Shown one piece after another: positions 1-9,681 of a DNA stretch of 64,000 nucleotides. The translations under genes and the position numbers were made by a program. The notes below the pieces were generated by a model, which did no database searches, was not told the origin of the DNA, and saw only the letters and a list, made by a program, of their open reading frames with translations. Every line of letters starts with the position of its first letter. The first letter of the stretch is position 1. The DNA is from Nitzschia sp. DOCU1 (Eukaryota; Bacillariophyta; Bacillariophyceae; Bacillariales; Bacillariaceae): NCBI GenBank assembly GCA_951394045.1, contig OX595985.1, positions 5,518,001-5,582,000 of the forward strand, read 5' to 3'.

Positions 1-1
1 A

Positions 2-2377
2 CGTGTGGAAGCGTTGCCAGCTCGGTATCACTGGGCGGGCGCAGGGGCCGTTGCGTAGACTAATCGGAATGGCGTATCCATCTACAGTAGTAATACGTTG
101 CTTGATACCGGAAACCTTAAAAGACTTATCGTCTACCTGTTGCTTGTAGGCCTCCATCTGTACGGCGGACAGAATACTAGGTCCTCTGTTGATATGCGCG
201 TACTGATGGAAGATACCTATGACCTCCCCGTCGGTGGTACTAAGGACGCCGGCGGCGGTAACTACAGGTATGTCAACTAGTTGGTGCTTACCCACGCCTT
301 CTACCTTGACAGATCGGTACGGCTGTATGTGGATGACGTGCATGTCGTTCCCTGCTATGCCGCCATTAGCACCCCGGTCGACCAGTGCTTGTCCGTTGGT
401 CTTCCGTTGGACCTTAGAAACAGTGTAGGTAATCTCGCAAGTATTAACCTTACGGCTACTATTACTAGGGCGTGCCTTGCTTGGGGACATCATGTTAGCG
501 AGGTTGGCAGGCGACTTCGGCTTCTTCTGTTGGATAGACATAGCCGTTACCGTGTCGTCGGTCTGCTCGTCTTCCGCTGCCGCAATATCATCAGTATCGT
601 CATCGCTCCCCGTATTGCTAGGCGGATACGACGAGGCATACATGGCGGTGCGCGGGGTGGGCGGGCGGGAAGCGCGCCGGTCGCGATCAGGTGGACGGCC
701 AGACGGACGTCCTGGGGTGCGACTGGACCCGGACCCACGACTGGCGGCTGATTGGTTGGCGATAATCACCTCCTTGTCAGCATCTGTCAGTGTGTCCCAT
801 GCGCGCTGTCCGTTGGGCGAAAGTGCATGCCACGTGGAAGCCTGGAGACGCGCCTGGTAGGCCTGGTAACGCTGGAGCTCAGTAATCGGAGTATTTATCG
901 AGACCTTAAAGGCCTCGAAGGCGGGCGCGTCGTCGGTGACATCATAGGGCTCCCCGTACATAGGCTCGGGGTCGTCGTAGGCGACATCCGTTGCGTAGAC
1001 GCATGCGGTGCGGCGCTTGCCGGCAGCGCGGTGTCCGTGCGTGGCGCGTTCCTGGTCATACTGCTCACAGGCAGCAAGCAGGAGCTGCCGATACGTCTCG
1101 TATGGGAGGGAACGCGTGGGTGCAGTAACGTCGTTCGGGTCGACGAGCTGGCCGATGTGGAGCGAGGCGTGTACATGGTACGTGTCGCTCGTCACGCGAA
1201 CCTGGTTGAGGCGTGGTACGCCTTCTACGGCGCACTGGAGCAGGTTGACGGCGAGGTGTTTGGGCATGCGCATGTCGGGCGGCGAGAGACGCTGGTAGTC
1301 CTCGTAGCGAGCGTGCCAGTACAGGACGAACGTGTGCGTGGTGTCCGGCCAATCAGCAGTCAGTCTGGTGGCTGATAACCATTTCATCAACGCATTGGCC
1401 TGTTGGCGCGCCGCGACAGACGTGGTCGCTTCCTTCTTCAAGTTTAGGTATAGAAGGCGGGCGGAGGAACGTTCGCCATACTTAGTAATTAAGGTTCTAC
1501 CGTAATTAGTAAGCACACAGTTATTCAGTACAGCCATGACGTAGACCTCTTGTTCCTTGAAGAGAGCACGGTCTTCGTCAGTGACAGGGCGGATATGGTC
1601 ACGCTCATCCGCGATGACGTTGTAAACGCCTTGGGCCCGGGCATGTATCTGCATCTGCCAGTCCCAGTCTTGGAAGTTCTCTACTAGCTTCAACTTAGGG
1701 TACACATTCATGTCACGCTTCATGCCACGCTGAAAGTTAACTACGGAGGCGTAATATGCGCGGGCACGTGCGTTCGGGTCATTTGGGGGGTGCATCGCCC
1801 TCTGTGCCATCTCGTGTGCATTGTTACCCCAATAGACGTAAGCGGGAGAAGCAAGCCAGTCTCCGTACTCGAGTGGGGTCGTCGCCAGCCAGGCGGCGTT
1901 AGTCATGTGTGCACCGTCGGCCATCTTGTGGACGGCAAAACCCTTCGCCCGCATTAAGCGATTAATATCGACGAGCTTAGGTACGTGTACAGTCCCAGTC
2001 TCGTCGACGAAGGACAGGTTCGCAAAGTCATTCCTGCATAGGGCGAACAGGTCGGCGAGAGAACAGATGCCCTGTTCCTCGAGTGCGCGGTACACCCAAT
2101 GATTGGGCTTAACACCGATGATACCCATGACGTGGTCATACGCCGCTCGGCTACGCGACGTGACGTTGGGATGATGCGATGACGTGGTGCTATTCGCACT
2201 GTTCACAGAGGGGTTGGGCATATGCACAACAGTGCTGCCGGCGCTACGTGGCGTTCCGGCGGGGCTGACGTCGGTGTCAATGCCAACCTGCATACCAGCG
2301 ATCGATGTACCAATCCCGGATGGGTCATCCAATTGGAGGGGCAACGATGCCATGCCGGCGGTGGAATCGTCGGTCAT
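2..2377 (-). CDS. Copia gag-pol polyprotein, family A, N-terminal 792 codons (partial)
   Basis: This frame is open on the minus strand from an ATG at 2377 to the window edge, with no stop. The first 190 or so residues are a Ser/Thr/Pro-rich segment and a small helical gag domain. The next part (from about 1810 down) matches the damaged copy at 54342-56200 almost base for base. Around 380-365 the protein carries a D-R-G-A-N-G-G motif, the likely retropepsin active site of the protease, reached just before the edge. Integrase, RT and RNase H would follow outside the window. Compared with the other copy, about 13 bases are missing near 38-50, where AACGG is followed directly by CCCCTGCG. This shifts the frame for the last 15 codons, so the copy is probably not functional. 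It should encode virus-like-particle proteins and the protease. The gag assignment is by position and by homology between copies, not by a named domain. Confidence 0.8.
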   Translation of the reverse strand, partial: MTDDSTAGMASLPLQLDDPSGIGTSIAGMQVGIDTDVSPAGTPRSAGSTVVHMPNPSVNSANSTTSSHHPNVTSRSRAAYDHVMGIIGVKPNHWVYRALEEQGICSLADLFALCRNDFANLSFVDETGTVHVPKLVDINRLMRAKGFAVHKMADGAHMTNAAWLATTPLEYGDWLASPAYVYWGNNAHEMAQRAMHPPNDPNARARAYYASVVNFQRGMKRDMNVYPKLKLVENFQDWDWQMQIHARAQGVYNVIADERDHIRPVTDEDRALFKEQEVYVMAVLNNCVLTNYGRTLITKYGERSSARLLYLNLKKEATTSVAARQQANALMKWLSATRLTADWPDTTHTFVLYWHARYEDYQRLSPPDMRMPKHLAVNLLQCAVEGVPRLNQVRVTSDTYHVHASLHIGQLVDPNDVTAPTRSLPYETYRQLLLAACEQYDQERATHGHRAAGKRRTACVYATDVAYDDPEPMYGEPYDVTDDAPAFEAFKVSINTPITELQRYQAYQARLQASTWHALSPNGQRAWDTLTDADKEVIIANQSAASRGSGSSRTPGRPSGRPPDRDRRASRPPTPRTAMYASSYPPSNTGSDDDTDDIAAAEDEQTDDTVTAMSIQQKKPKSPANLANMMSPSKARPSNSSRKVNTCEITYTVSKVQRKTNGQALVDRGANGGIAGNDMHVIHIQPYRSVKVEGVGKHQLVDIPVVTAAGVLSTTDGEVIGIFHQYAHINRGPSILSAVQMEAYKQQVDDKSFKVSGIKQRITTVDGYAIPISLRNGPCARPVIPSWQRFHT

Positions 2378-3969
2378 AATGACTTTTAGATTTAAAGCTT
2401 TCTAGAGAACAGGTTCAAAGAGAGAACACTAGGAACTCTCACCGGATAAAAGTGTTATAGCGCAGTAACCCGGACTTTGGAAGGGTTCGGATTACGCACT
2501 TAAGGGGAAAGAGCTGATTAAATCAGGCCTTATCACTCTCACAACCTCAGTAAGACGCACTGAAACTGTATACCAATGACAACACGTCACCTGAAGCGAA
2601 CGAAGACCTTGCCGAACGATACGGCAAGCTCGAATCAGGTACTTCGGACAGAAGGGTGTCCTACTCCGTGCACTGTCCGGCAATTGGTTCGAGATAGGGC
2701 TTTATAAGCACACTCTTATCCGTACCGTAGTACAAGAGCTGGCAGTACGTCGCCCACTGGCCTATCAACCAACGCAGTTTAGCGCGAATATTTGGAACCG
2801 CCTCTAAAACAGCGAGCAGCTATCTGTCCTGCGCTGAGTGGCTGCCGATGTTACGTCGGGCTTTAGTCACGAGGCACGCTGCTTTGCCAGGCAGATCGCT
2901 CTCCACTGTGACCCTCTTACCACAGCCAGGATACACTCTCCAATGTATACACTGAGCGCGTGGACGCTGTCGTCCCTGTCTAGTGTACACTCACACAAGA
3001 GGATGTACAGTTGACTAGGGGTTTTTATAAAGGAGGTTCCTTCTCCCGGTATGGACCGCACTGTGTAACGTACTGTCGTAAGGCAAGCAATCCAAATGCC
3101 ACTCGGGGCTTGGGCCTGCACGTTCAGTACGATACCAGTATGCAGGCTACCAATACCTGATGCCACTTTTGTTTAACGAGCTCTTCTCGAATCGGTGTGG
3201 TGCGCCTTCGAGCTCGGCCGTCCGTCGGCAGTTGGGAGAGAGTTGTTTCGCGGGTGTGCGGTGCACGCGGCTACTCTATACTACAGTCGACAGACAGGCC
3301 GACAACACAGCAACCAACCGAAGTTTCGGCAAATCGGACAAAAGGGGCCTAACAACGCGTAAAAGCGCGGGAAAAACAGTACCGGTAGGGAACCTACGGC
3401 GCCCTACGCAATCAACAAACCAAGAAAACACGCCGTCGACGACGACGACGATGACGATCGGGGGCTCCGGCAACGGGGCTCAAGTGGACTGATACGGAGC
3501 GTACCAGTCACAAGTAACAAACGATAAACGCAGTCTCAGCGGGGGCGAAACTGCGACTGTTAATCTGTTAAGAATCCGGCAGGGACTCTTAGGAAACGCG
3601 ACGACAAACGCGACGACAATCAACAGATGTGGCGGCGCTTGCTCAACAATGCTGACGATTCTCCACAAACGACCTGGGAGAACCAACAACAACTACATCT
3701 ATGCCTCTCTACGCTAGAGGCGCTCGATATACTTAGCTTTTGGGGAAATGGGTGACAATACGTTCACGTGAGTGATTCTAAATATTGTGAGTTATCTATG
3801 TCTGCCGCCGACGGCGGTCACTCATCTTCGAGCATCATTCCTCGTTGTCATGCGCGCATGCGCGCGTCGTCCGACCACTCGGAGCGAAAGACTAACTTGA
3901 CTAACACACTACTGACGTCACGCGCGGACCGTCCGTCCGTCGCTCGTCTACCTTATTTTCTATCAAGTG
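2378..3969 (-). other. Untranslated leader of Copia family A
   Basis: These 1.6 kb separate the LTR from the gag ATG, an unusually long leader for a Copia element. No long ORF is credible on the element strand. The LTR-proximal half (3969 to about 3240) is nearly identical to 53617-54335 in the other copy, which supports it as part of the element. It contains a CRE-type palindrome TGACGTCA at 3913-3920 and GC-rich alternating purine-pyrimidine sequence near 3850. A short TGGCATCAG string near 3160 recalls a primer-binding site but is 800 bases from the LTR. Confidence 0.65.
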
Positions 3970-4541
3970 TGCCATACCCCACAGAGACGCATAAATAGTT
4001 TAGTCCTTTTAGTCATAGACGAACGGAGTCGTCCATTGAACGGATGACGTACAGATGGCTAACGGACACGGACGAGAACGAACGATGACGTCGTCGCTAC
4101 AAGGAGTCGCAGCGTTACACATGGGAGGGCTCTGTAGTATATTGCATAGTAACATTCGACTAACTCATAGAGTCCCTTGCCAACGGCATGCCTACAATCT
4201 AAGTAGTAAATATTCATCGCCCAACAGAGGAGATGTATTTAGGACAAGGAAATAATTCAGACCATGGGTATCGAGGAGTCGTAGCTAGCCAAGACTTGGG
4301 ACGCCTAGTTACAGGCGACGCTATCGGCGAATCGACATATTCGAATAAATAAATATATATGCGCGTTATTTACGCGCGGGGAAAGTCGTTCACAAAATGA
4401 ACGACCGGTTGCAAATATTTGAAAGACAAAAATCTTTCCTCTCGTCAATCTTGTTGTTGGAAGTCAAGCTAATAGAACATAACATAGGTCTCACAATTAT
4501 CATCGTCTTTATTTCTTTATCGTCACCCCCGGGATAGGGCA
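3970..4541 (-). repeat. 5' LTR of Copia family A (572 bp)
   Basis: The LTR starts TGCCCTAT at 4541 and ends TATGGCA at 3970 on the minus strand, giving short inverted ends with the TG...CA signature. The same sequence, with about 10% divergence, forms the LTR at 28366-28609 plus 34276-34666, where homology begins and ends at these same terminal bases. This fixes both boundaries. A TGACGTC motif lies at 4086-4092. Confidence 0.8.
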
Positions 4542-5038
4542 GAGTGCCATTTTTGCAAGTCGAAGAAGTCAATATTACTGGCTAAATGTTAGGATGGCGA
4601 TATGGTTAGTGCGGACCATAGCGTTTTAATTAATTACATATTAGTGTATGGATACTTATATATTTTGCCAAAGTGTCAAATTGTTTCGTCACATTGTATG
4701 ATTATGGTTTGACAGGCTCGGAATACCATATTCGGCTATATATTCAAATAAATAAAGGATGGAACTGCAGGAACTGCAGGAACTGCAGTTCGCACCACTT
4801 CCAGCACCTCCAGAAGATCTGGACGGCGCGCGCAAAACTCAATTAAAACGGTCGAAAAAAATTTCCTTGTAGAAGCACCACCACCGCACCCAAGTCGCCA
4901 TCTCAAGCCCCACGCTACTTGACTCGAACTATCCCGCAGTTTCAATTGACGAGTTTTTCCTTTTGATTTTTGATTGACTTCGTTCAAGACGGTTTCATAT
5001 ATCCGTGATCCGTGATACGTCACTGATTCTCCACGCCT
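4542..5038. other. Intergenic, probable promoter of the glycosyltransferase gene
   Basis: No gene is supported here. It holds three tandem copies of the 9-mer GGAACTGCA (4761-4787) and AT-rich sequence. The ORFs on the minus strand lack any recognisable domain. Confidence 0.5.
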
Positions 5039-6256
5039 ATGATTCCAACCCAATCACGTCGTAATAAGAAGTGGAACCTTTTATGGTTACCCCTAGTGAT
5101 TTTATTTATACAAAGCACTTTTAGGGTATTTCGTGGGGTGGGGTGGGGGGCAGTTGACGTGAATCCGAGTCTTGTTGTTAACGTCCGAAAGCATGAACAA
5201 GCAGCAGCGGAGGAGGATTTTCTCCCGTGTGTTCCGACTTTAAGGCGTGTCTTTGAAGAGAAAGAACACCTCAGTCGTTCAATGCGAGATCTGCTGGCAC
5301 ACTTTACCGAATCGCTGACATACGCCAAGCGCCAAGAATGGATTAATTCCCTAAACCCTCGGATAATCAGCAATGTTTCACATCTCCACTCTCGAGTACG
5401 CACTGTTTGCAGTGACCTGTCCATCCGCGTCGCTCTCGTCACTATAACAAATGGAATAATGCCAAACATTCAGGAATGGTGTTTATATCATTTGCTGACA
5501 GGAGTGAAACACATAATCATTTACGATGACACTGATAACAACACTACTGCACAACATTCCTTCCGTGCTGCACTGGAGCCTTTCACAAACGGTGGATATG
5601 TTACTCTTCACGATGCGCATCAGTTTGATATTTCTGACTGGGCGGAAAAAGAAACAGCGATACATAACCATGCGCTTAAAACACATGGCGCAGAGTTCGA
5701 CTGGATTGGTTTTCTGGGTTCAGATGAGTTTTTCGTTGTACATTCTACGGATTGTTTACCGACCTTGCTGGCTGACTACTCGGAGTATGGGGGCCTCGTT
5801 GCTCAGTGGAATATGTTTTCGATGATGGGGGTGCTTGCTCATAATTCGTTCAAGAGTCATTTTGAGCAATATAAGTATGGGGTTGCCGATCCCAGTGGTC
5901 ACGTAAAATCGTTAGTCAGACCGGGTCGTGTTCATCACATGTTTCAACATCACGCGGTGTATCGTGATGGAGCATTTGCGGTGAACTCACAAAAAGAGCG
6001 CATTGATGGACCGTTTAACAACCGGAGTCTCTCTCCAAAGGAAGCCTATTCGGTTCTGGAACTGAGGCACTTTTATATGGGTGATTGGAATTTTGCTTTC
6101 TTTGAAAAAGTTTGCGGTTTGAATTCGCAAAGAGAGCAGTACATGGAAGTTCGTGCTGGGATGTTGCTGCTATTCTTGGAAACACCACTATCAGAGATAC
6201 GGGATATATCGACAGCAGTTCACCAACAGCTGCTGAGCGTATTATCTGGTACTTAG
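5039..6256 (+). CDS. GT92-like (DUF23-type) glycosyltransferase, type II membrane protein
   Basis: The 405-residue protein begins with a short basic stretch and one hydrophobic segment (about residues 13-30), the layout of a Golgi type II membrane glycosyltransferase with its catalytic domain in the lumen. From about residue 125 the order of motifs fits the GT92/DUF23 family: a beta strand ending V-A-L-V-T, then N-x-x-E-W-C-x-Y-H, then G-V-K-H-I-I-I-Y-D-D, an N-N-T-T segment, G-Y-V-T-L, and W-I-G-F-L-G-S-D-E-F-F. Family members usually read D-x-D-E-F at the last site; here the first Asp is replaced (G-S-D-E-F). The enzyme would transfer a sugar, often galactose, to glycans, but donor and acceptor cannot be read from sequence. 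The ATG at 5039 is the first in frame and places the membrane segment correctly. An AATAAA-like signal follows the stop near 6335. The family call is good; activity is less certain because of the changed acidic motif. Confidence 0.75.
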   Translation: MIPTQSRRNKKWNLLWLPLVILFIQSTFRVFRGVGWGAVDVNPSLVVNVRKHEQAAAEEDFLPCVPTLRRVFEEKEHLSRSMRDLLAHFTESLTYAKRQEWINSLNPRIISNVSHLHSRVRTVCSDLSIRVALVTITNGIMPNIQEWCLYHLLTGVKHIIIYDDTDNNTTAQHSFRAALEPFTNGGYVTLHDAHQFDISDWAEKETAIHNHALKTHGAEFDWIGFLGSDEFFVVHSTDCLPTLLADYSEYGGLVAQWNMFSMMGVLAHNSFKSHFEQYKYGVADPSGHVKSLVRPGRVHHMFQHHAVYRDGAFAVNSQKERIDGPFNNRSLSPKEAYSVLELRHFYMGDWNFAFFEKVCGLNSQREQYMEVRAGMLLLFLETPLSEIRDISTAVHQQLLSVLSGT

Positions 6257-7476
6257 TTCGAAGCAAAATCAAAATACGTGAAAAGGTGTTAACCATCGAT
6301 GAAATCCAATTGCCCGTTAGAAAGAATTACGGCTCAATAAAACAATGAGCTAGAAGAAGAACGCATCTGTACACTATTTACGATATGATATGTTTCCAAA
6401 GAGCGTGCTTAGTACATAGTACGTCATGGCCTCTATTTCGACTCAACTAAAAAAAGAGGCATGAGCCAAAAAGCCCTACGATTCAACCGTGCGATTATGG
6501 GATCTTGCATCGGCGAAACAATTGAATGTCTTTCAAGGACATAAAGATTTCGTTCGATGCATTGCGACCGGGCTAGGAGGGGCGCCTCTTCTCGCCAGTG
6601 GGTCCTATGACCATTCGGGTCGCTTTGGCATTTCGATTTCATTTTCATTAATAAAATGTCCGAAGGACGTATTCGCCGGGGCGTTTATCACTAGCAGCGG
6701 CAGCATCCTAAGTAGTAGTATTAGCTAGTGGTAGTAGTGCAGCAGCTAGAGTTGCCATCGTCCTGCTCTACTTATTGTCGTCTGGGGCTATTTTGGTGGC
6801 GGCAACCAGCAGTATAGCTACTACCGCCGGCAGTCTGCCGCTGACGAGTTTTGTGAACTGGGTTTACCGTTCTGGATACTGTGGAATCGGGATTCTACAC
6901 TTACAATTCTACAAATAATATAACACTCAGTGTTAACATGCGTAGCATTGATACCTTTCACGTATAGTGCCACAAATACAAATGAACCTTGCGAAAGCGC
7001 CTTGTTCCAACTAGTCCATATGAAGTGAGCCCGCTTCACTGGAAATTTCGGTGCTACCAAATTATATCCATGGTGGAATTGGTGTGTCCAATCCAAACTT
7101 GAATTCAACAAATTGCATTTTGCTGGTCCACAGCCTATTACCACCTCCCACATCATCCTCCAACATGCGACGGGAAATAGTGTTTTAATCTGAACAACTA
7201 TTGGGTTATACCGAAGGTAAGCGTGCTGGGTCATATTCAGTAGTGGGATTAAGGTGGATGGAATTGCTCACCACACCTTTACTCACTGCGTTTCTTGTCC
7301 TGGCTATTAGGAAGATGCACAAATCACCGTCAAGAATATTGCACCACCCAACAACAATCATCCAGCAATTGAAGAAGATCGATTTCATAGTAGCGCGGCG
7401 TCTTCGGCGGCAGCGTGGCCTTGTTCGCATGAGTCGTGTCGTATCATTCGTGCCAGTCATACCAAGGGACCGGCCG
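6257..7476. other. Intergenic region with an orphan WD40 fragment
   Basis: After the glycosyltransferase terminator region, the only coding-like signal is the WD40 fragment at 6483-6624. The remainder (6625-7476) has short ORFs without recognisable domains and a run of CAG/TAG-type triplets near 6690-6750. The stretch ends at the left LTR of the next Copia element. Confidence 0.5.
6483..6624 (+). pseudogene. WD40-repeat fragment, UTP15-like
   Basis: About 47 codons read as one WD40 blade: T-V-R-L-W-D-L, then F-Q-G-H-K-D-F-V-R-C, then A-S-G-S-Y-D-H-S. The G-H-x-D-(Y/F)-V-R-C and (S/T)-G-S-Y-D-H pair is typical of UTP15, a component of the U3 snoRNP small-subunit processome in the nucleolus. 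No neighbouring blades, no start codon and no splice context are present, and the frame drifts into unrelated sequence after 6624. It looks like a relic of a captured or duplicated exon. The WD40 call is good; the UTP15 parentage is from memory of the family. Confidence 0.6.
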
Positions 7477-7604
7477 TGAATAAATCCCACCGTTGGTCTC
7501 ATGACCTGACGACCCGCGCGCCACGCGGGAGATAGACCGAGAAGACACTCTGACGTAGATAACTCATAATTCTTATTCTTATCGACTACGAGATGATCTT
7601 TTCA
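7477..7604 (+). repeat. 5' LTR of the complete Copia element (128 bp)
   Basis: It starts TG, ends CA and has an exact partner at 14021-14148. It carries a TGACGT motif at 7551-7556. It is short for an LTR but normal for diatom-type Copia elements. Confidence 0.9.
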
Positions 7605-8169
7605 GTTTATCAGACCCATATCTCAACCGACCCGAAGACGACACAACCAATACGACCGGCACTCCATGCTCGATAACGCCTGTGAATGGACTGGCGTTGA
7701 CTGGAGAGATTTGAATTGATTTGACGACAAAGAATCAGCCAATTACGCGTGTTAACAGGGCGAGAACGACGGCCCTCATCCATCGAGTGAGCGAGCGACG
7801 AAAACCCGTTGGAATCCGCGACGACACCGGATACGCGACGACATCTTTTTCGTCGATACATCATTTGTTGGGATGCAACGACCATGATTGATGATGATGC
7901 TTCCATTCGACCCATGGAGCAACCTTTGACACTACGACTGCGGAATTTCTACCACATGAATAATTTTGTTCGTTCAGAGGACCTGCGGAACAAATTTGTG
8001 ATTAGATCCCTTATTTACTGAAAATTTCCGACCGATTTTCACAAATGAAATTTTTGATTTCCGATTCAACGCACGACCGACGTTTCGGATCTCGGATGCC
8101 CCGACGAAAAAAGGGCTCACAATTCACACGAGAAGGACAACCGGAAGAGGCAAAACGACAAACGACATC
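7605..8169 (+). other. Leader of the complete Copia element
   Basis: This untranslated stretch lies between the LTR and the gag ATG. GTTTATCAGACCC immediately after the LTR resembles the initiator-tRNA primer-binding site used by many Copia elements (TGGTATCAGAGC), but it is not a full match. Confidence 0.6.
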
Positions 8170-9681
8170 ATGGCTGCGGATCTAGCTGCTCTCCGATCTG
8201 CGTTGCAGCGCATCGGATTAACTCAACCGGCCTCGGTGAACTTTACTGACGTTCAAGGCATGAACACCTTGGATGAGTTTGAACTCCTAGACGACGATGA
8301 GGTTTCTAACCTTTGCAAGACAGTCAGGCGCCCGGGAGGGATTGTTAACGGAGCACCAGACCCTGGTATCGCAATCACCCCTAGGGCCGAAACCAATCTG
8401 AAATTGATGGTTTATTTCCTTCGATTTCGGACTCGTACATCCCGCACGACCACTCCAGCGGATGTTACGTTGGCGAACATACGTGCCTTGAAAGATCACC
8501 GCAAGTGGGAGAAGGATCATAACGACGTTGACCCTCCAACTATTAACTCGAAAGATTGGCCCCGCACCATTGAGTCTCTTGAAGAGTACCTACGAGGATG
8601 CCTTGGGGTCACTGGGATTCCTTTGGCCTATGTCGTTCGGGAAACTATTGAAGTCCCGACGTCAGCCGACGACCCACCGACAAACTACCCCAGTAAGCAG
8701 GACGAGTTGATCAATCGGGCACCTATCCAAGACGCGGCTGGCAACTTCGTTGCGACCTATTTGTCAGACCGATCTCGCGTTTGGGAAAAGATATCAGAGA
8801 TTTGCAGGACTGACGACTGCTTTACATATGTTCGTCCGGCCCAGCGAACACGAGATGGACGCTTGGCTTTTACCGGGCTGAAAGGCCACTACTTAGGAGT
8901 CAACAACGTGGACAATATGTCCTCAGCGGCGGAGAAGCGCCTTAACTCGGCATCTTATCATGGAGAGCAACGCCGATGGAACTTCGAACGCTTTGTTCGT
9001 TTACAAGTGGATCAGCATGCCATCCTCAACGGACTCGTTCAACATGGTTACTCCGGCATTGATAACCGTTCCAAAGTGCGTTTGCTACTCGCTGGTATCA
9101 AGACTAACAAACTCGATACCGTGAAGGCCACGATCATGGCGGATACGACCCTCCGAAATGACTTTGATCGTTGTGTCAACCTTTTTAAGGATTTTATTGT
9201 TCAAAGCGGAATGGAGACCAATGTCCGCGATGCGAATATATCGGCTGTTCATTCCGGGGGACGGAAACAGCCAGGTGACGAAGGTGGCGGGAATGCACAA
9301 CCCGATATGACCGTCGAGGATCGCTATTATAAACGATCCGAATATAATCAGTTGTCGGCGAGCCAGTATAAACGATCCGAATATAATCAGTTGTCGGCGA
9401 GCCAGAAGCTCGGTTTGAAACGCAAAAGAGCATCTCGTGGACACAAACCGGGTTCCAAGTCTTCCAAGGGAAGTAAAGGCGGAGACGGTGGCAAGAAAGT
9501 CAAGTTCGACCTATCAAAGAGGACAATCTACGCCATCGCGACCAAACTACAAGAAATGAAAGAGGACGAAACTTCGGAAGAGACCGAATCCGAGGACGAA
9601 GAAACTCCTCCGAAGAAGACGAAAACCGATACTAATCGAACCAATCCGGCACTCAACCGACAAAAGGGAAAGAAGAAGTGA
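8170..9681 (+). CDS. Copia gag polyprotein
   Basis: This 503-residue ORF is the structural protein of the element. It has an N-terminal helical segment, a central capsid-like domain (about residues 75-330), and a Lys/Arg- and Asp/Glu-rich tail that probably binds RNA. No CCHC zinc knuckle is visible. A degenerate relative at 52154-53619 shares the N-terminal pattern (a P-G-G motif after an acidic helix) and the central domain. Around 9329-9406 a 39-bp unit is tandemly duplicated, giving two copies of a 13-residue block that begins Y-K-R-S-E-Y. The ORF ends in TGA, and pol continues in the same frame (see pol). The gag call rests on position and on the related copy. Confidence 0.85.
   Translation: MAADLAALRSALQRIGLTQPASVNFTDVQGMNTLDEFELLDDDEVSNLCKTVRRPGGIVNGAPDPGIAITPRAETNLKLMVYFLRFRTRTSRTTTPADVTLANIRALKDHRKWEKDHNDVDPPTINSKDWPRTIESLEEYLRGCLGVTGIPLAYVVRETIEVPTSADDPPTNYPSKQDELINRAPIQDAAGNFVATYLSDRSRVWEKISEICRTDDCFTYVRPAQRTRDGRLAFTGLKGHYLGVNNVDNMSSAAEKRLNSASYHGEQRRWNFERFVRLQVDQHAILNGLVQHGYSGIDNRSKVRLLLAGIKTNKLDTVKATIMADTTLRNDFDRCVNLFKDFIVQSGMETNVRDANISAVHSGGRKQPGDEGGGNAQPDMTVEDRYYKRSEYNQLSASQYKRSEYNQLSASQKLGLKRKRASRGHKPGSKSSKGSKGGDGGKKVKFDLSKRTIYAIATKLQEMKEDETSEETESEDEETPPKKTKTDTNRTNPALNRQKGKKK
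9329..9406 (+). repeat. 39-bp tandem duplication inside gag
   Basis: Two adjacent units, each starting TATAAACGATCCG and ending GGCGAGCCAG, are identical and preserve the frame. The edges are approximate by a base or two. Confidence 0.85.

Larger units (their letters stand above)
1..4541 (-). mobile_element. Copia-type LTR retrotransposon, family A, 5' part (left edge truncated by window)
   Basis: Read on the minus strand this holds a 5' LTR (4541-3970), an untranslated leader (3969-2378) and the start of a gag-pol ORF that leaves the window. A second, damaged copy of the same family lies at 53617-59044, and a related LTR lies at 28366-34666. The three copies define the LTR ends (TGCCCTAT at the 5' end, TATGGCA at the 3' end). 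The 3' LTR and the second target-site duplication lie beyond the window, so the insertion site cannot be tested. Confidence 0.85.

Noticed and set aside
281..1375. Two long plus-strand ORFs (156 and 207 codons) in the left Copia
   Set aside because: They lie antisense to the open family-A gag-pol frame and recur antisense in the second copy (54806-55903). The minus frame shows the protease motif and continues to the edge, so the plus ORFs are shadows.
5020..5469. Minus-strand ORF of 149 codons at the glycosyltransferase start
   Set aside because: It is antisense to a clear family member and has no recognisable domain.
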